Source: Lachnospiraceae bacterium XBD2001 (GTDB taxonomy: Bacteria; Bacillota; Clostridia; Lachnospirales; Lachnospiraceae). From it: a stretch of 64,000 nt of DNA. Where the stretch lies: assembly GCA_900116395.1 (NCBI GenBank), contig FPAN01000004.1, positions 1 through 64,000 on the forward strand, given 5' to 3'. Every line of letters starts with the position of its first letter. Position 1 is the stretch's first letter. Positions 63,302-64,000 of the stretch are shown here, piece after piece. Made by a program: the position numbers and the translations under genes. A model generated the notes under the pieces. The model was not told where the DNA came from, made no database searches, and was given only the letters and a program-made list of their open reading frames with translations.

Positions 63302-64000
63302 TTAATCAAAGAACTTCGTTACATCAAAGCAACGAATATTGGTCCACATCTGTGCGATGCGGTCATTGGCATCTCCCTCGAAGTAACGCATAACAACGGA
63401 ACGCTGCAACACTTCTTCCGGTGGATACTGGGTGAACAGCTGTCGGTTCATCTGCTCTTCCGGAGCGGTAATCACATGAGGTGCATCTTCACCGAAGAAG
63501 TAACCCAAATCATATTCCACCGCTTCCTCATCGTCTTCCGCACCATAGTTGTAATTCAAATACTGGTAAACTAAGGTGTTATCCGCATCTCCGGCAATCG
63601 GAGAAGTATAACCGATGTAATACATATTACGGATAGCATTGTCCGGACGAGATAAGAAGTTGATGAACGCTTCGGCTGCCTGCTGCTTCTTGGCATCATC
63701 ACCGATACCGTTCTTCATCATAACCCAGCCATCGAACCAGAGGTTCGTGCACTCGCTTGGAACGGAATATGCCAGTTCCACGCCGTCCTCTTCCGCCTGG
63801 TCCATGGTATAAACCGCATCTCCGGACCACTGCAGGTTGGCAAGTACCTTACCGGTTACCATGTCTGCCTTACCACTATCGGTCTCTAAGGAATATACAT
63901 TCTCACGCATATCAGACAAAATATCCTCTACCTGGTCCACGGTCTCCTGGGACGTATCGTTCATACGCTCGGAGAGCACATCCTGGTAATCTTCCTGTGC
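63302..64000 (-). CDS. Spermidine/putrescine-binding protein PotD-like, C-terminal part (cut by window edge)
   Basis: The 232 visible residues extend to the window edge. They match the second lobe of family 1 polyamine-binding proteins: LANLQWSGDAVYTM, ELAYSVPSECTNLWFDGWVM, AAEAFINFLSRPDNAIRNM, and YIGYTSPI. PotD captures polyamines outside the membrane for the PotABC importer, whose genes would lie upstream, beyond the window. The gene ends at a strong terminator, so it is the last gene of its operon. Confidence 0.92.
   Translation of the reverse strand, partial: AQEDYQDVLSERMNDTSQETVDQVEDILSDMRENVYSLETDSGKADMVTGKVLANLQWSGDAVYTMDQAEEDGVELAYSVPSECTNLWFDGWVMMKNGIGDDAKKQQAAEAFINFLSRPDNAIRNMYYIGYTSPIAGDADNTLVYQYLNYNYGAEDDEEAVEYDLGYFFGEDAPHVITAPEEQMNRQLFTQYPPEEVLQRSVVMRYFEGDANDRIAQMWTNIRCFDVTKFFD

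Overview
The window looks like a chromosomal segment of an anaerobic Gram-positive member of the Clostridia, most likely Lachnospiraceae. The evidence is moderate GC, strong GGAGG ribosome sites, Opp lipoproteins with Cys lipoboxes, a PPi-type phosphofructokinase, a FeoA-FeoB fusion, HrcA/CIRCE control of clpB, and Clostridia-style membrane EAL/GGDEF proteins. The family assignment is inference; no rRNA gene or other marker is present to prove it. I found no tRNA, rRNA or CRISPR locus.

Layout. 1-207 is the 3' end of an IS110-family transposase. 348-8154 holds a hybrid histidine kinase with four DnaA boxes behind its start, a HAD phosphatase, an oligopeptide-binding lipoprotein and a membrane EAL protein. 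8200-15350 is a complete oligopeptide ABC importer (OppA-B-C-D-F, minus strand) with an internal terminator after the binding-protein gene. 15534-19072 carries a membrane protein, an M3 oligoendopeptidase, an S51-like protein and a low-MW tyrosine phosphatase. 19080-22500 is an AT-rich accessory island: pseudogene scraps, a predicted small RNA with consensus promoter and terminator, a phage-type toxin/partner gene pair behind a DUF4417 gene, and an ImmA/IrrE-XRE repressor module with its own operator. 22529-31060 returns to housekeeping: FeoAB, a spermidine-synthase-like membrane protein, flavodoxin, alanine racemase, an unusual HBD-RNase HIII fusion and a formate/nitrite channel. 31085-36297 is a TetR-controlled FGGY kinase / class II aldolase / GtrA / aminotransferase operon. 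36532-52849 holds PFK, PAP2, a response regulator, two more EAL proteins, ClpB, YihY, GH25 lysozyme, AraC, GalE, a Suv3-like helicase and an ECF S-component. 52877-58801 is a MacAB-like efflux operon with its own two-component system and a cytidylate-kinase-like gene. 59021-64000 has an ATP-grasp enzyme, an orphan HicB, a DUF6882-like protein, a GGDEF protein and the end of a PotD-like binding protein.

How parts work together. Peptide uptake (Opp) and peptide cleavage (M3 peptidase) are adjacent. Three EAL proteins and one GGDEF protein make cyclic-di-GMP signalling a recurring theme. The efflux operon is probably activated by its own OmpR-type regulator through two exact 10-bp direct repeats upstream.

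The strongest unexplained signal is a set of three gene-free palindrome arrays with a common 73-bp period but different half-site sequences: TCAGTAT/ATACTGA at 30371-30624, AGTGAAGT/ACTTCACT at 30652-30891, and GGCATAGGGATT/AATCCCTATGCC at 60760-61088. The half-sites are constant while the sequence inside and between palindromes is unrelated. The single departure from 73 is a 63-bp step, so the palindromes stay close to whole helical turns (7 or 6). The first two arrays sit between two copies of a 61-bp identical hairpin core whose flanking stems show compensatory changes. A second candidate system is the island small RNA, whose 5' end is complementary to a hairpin loop in the leader of the DUF4417/toxin operon.
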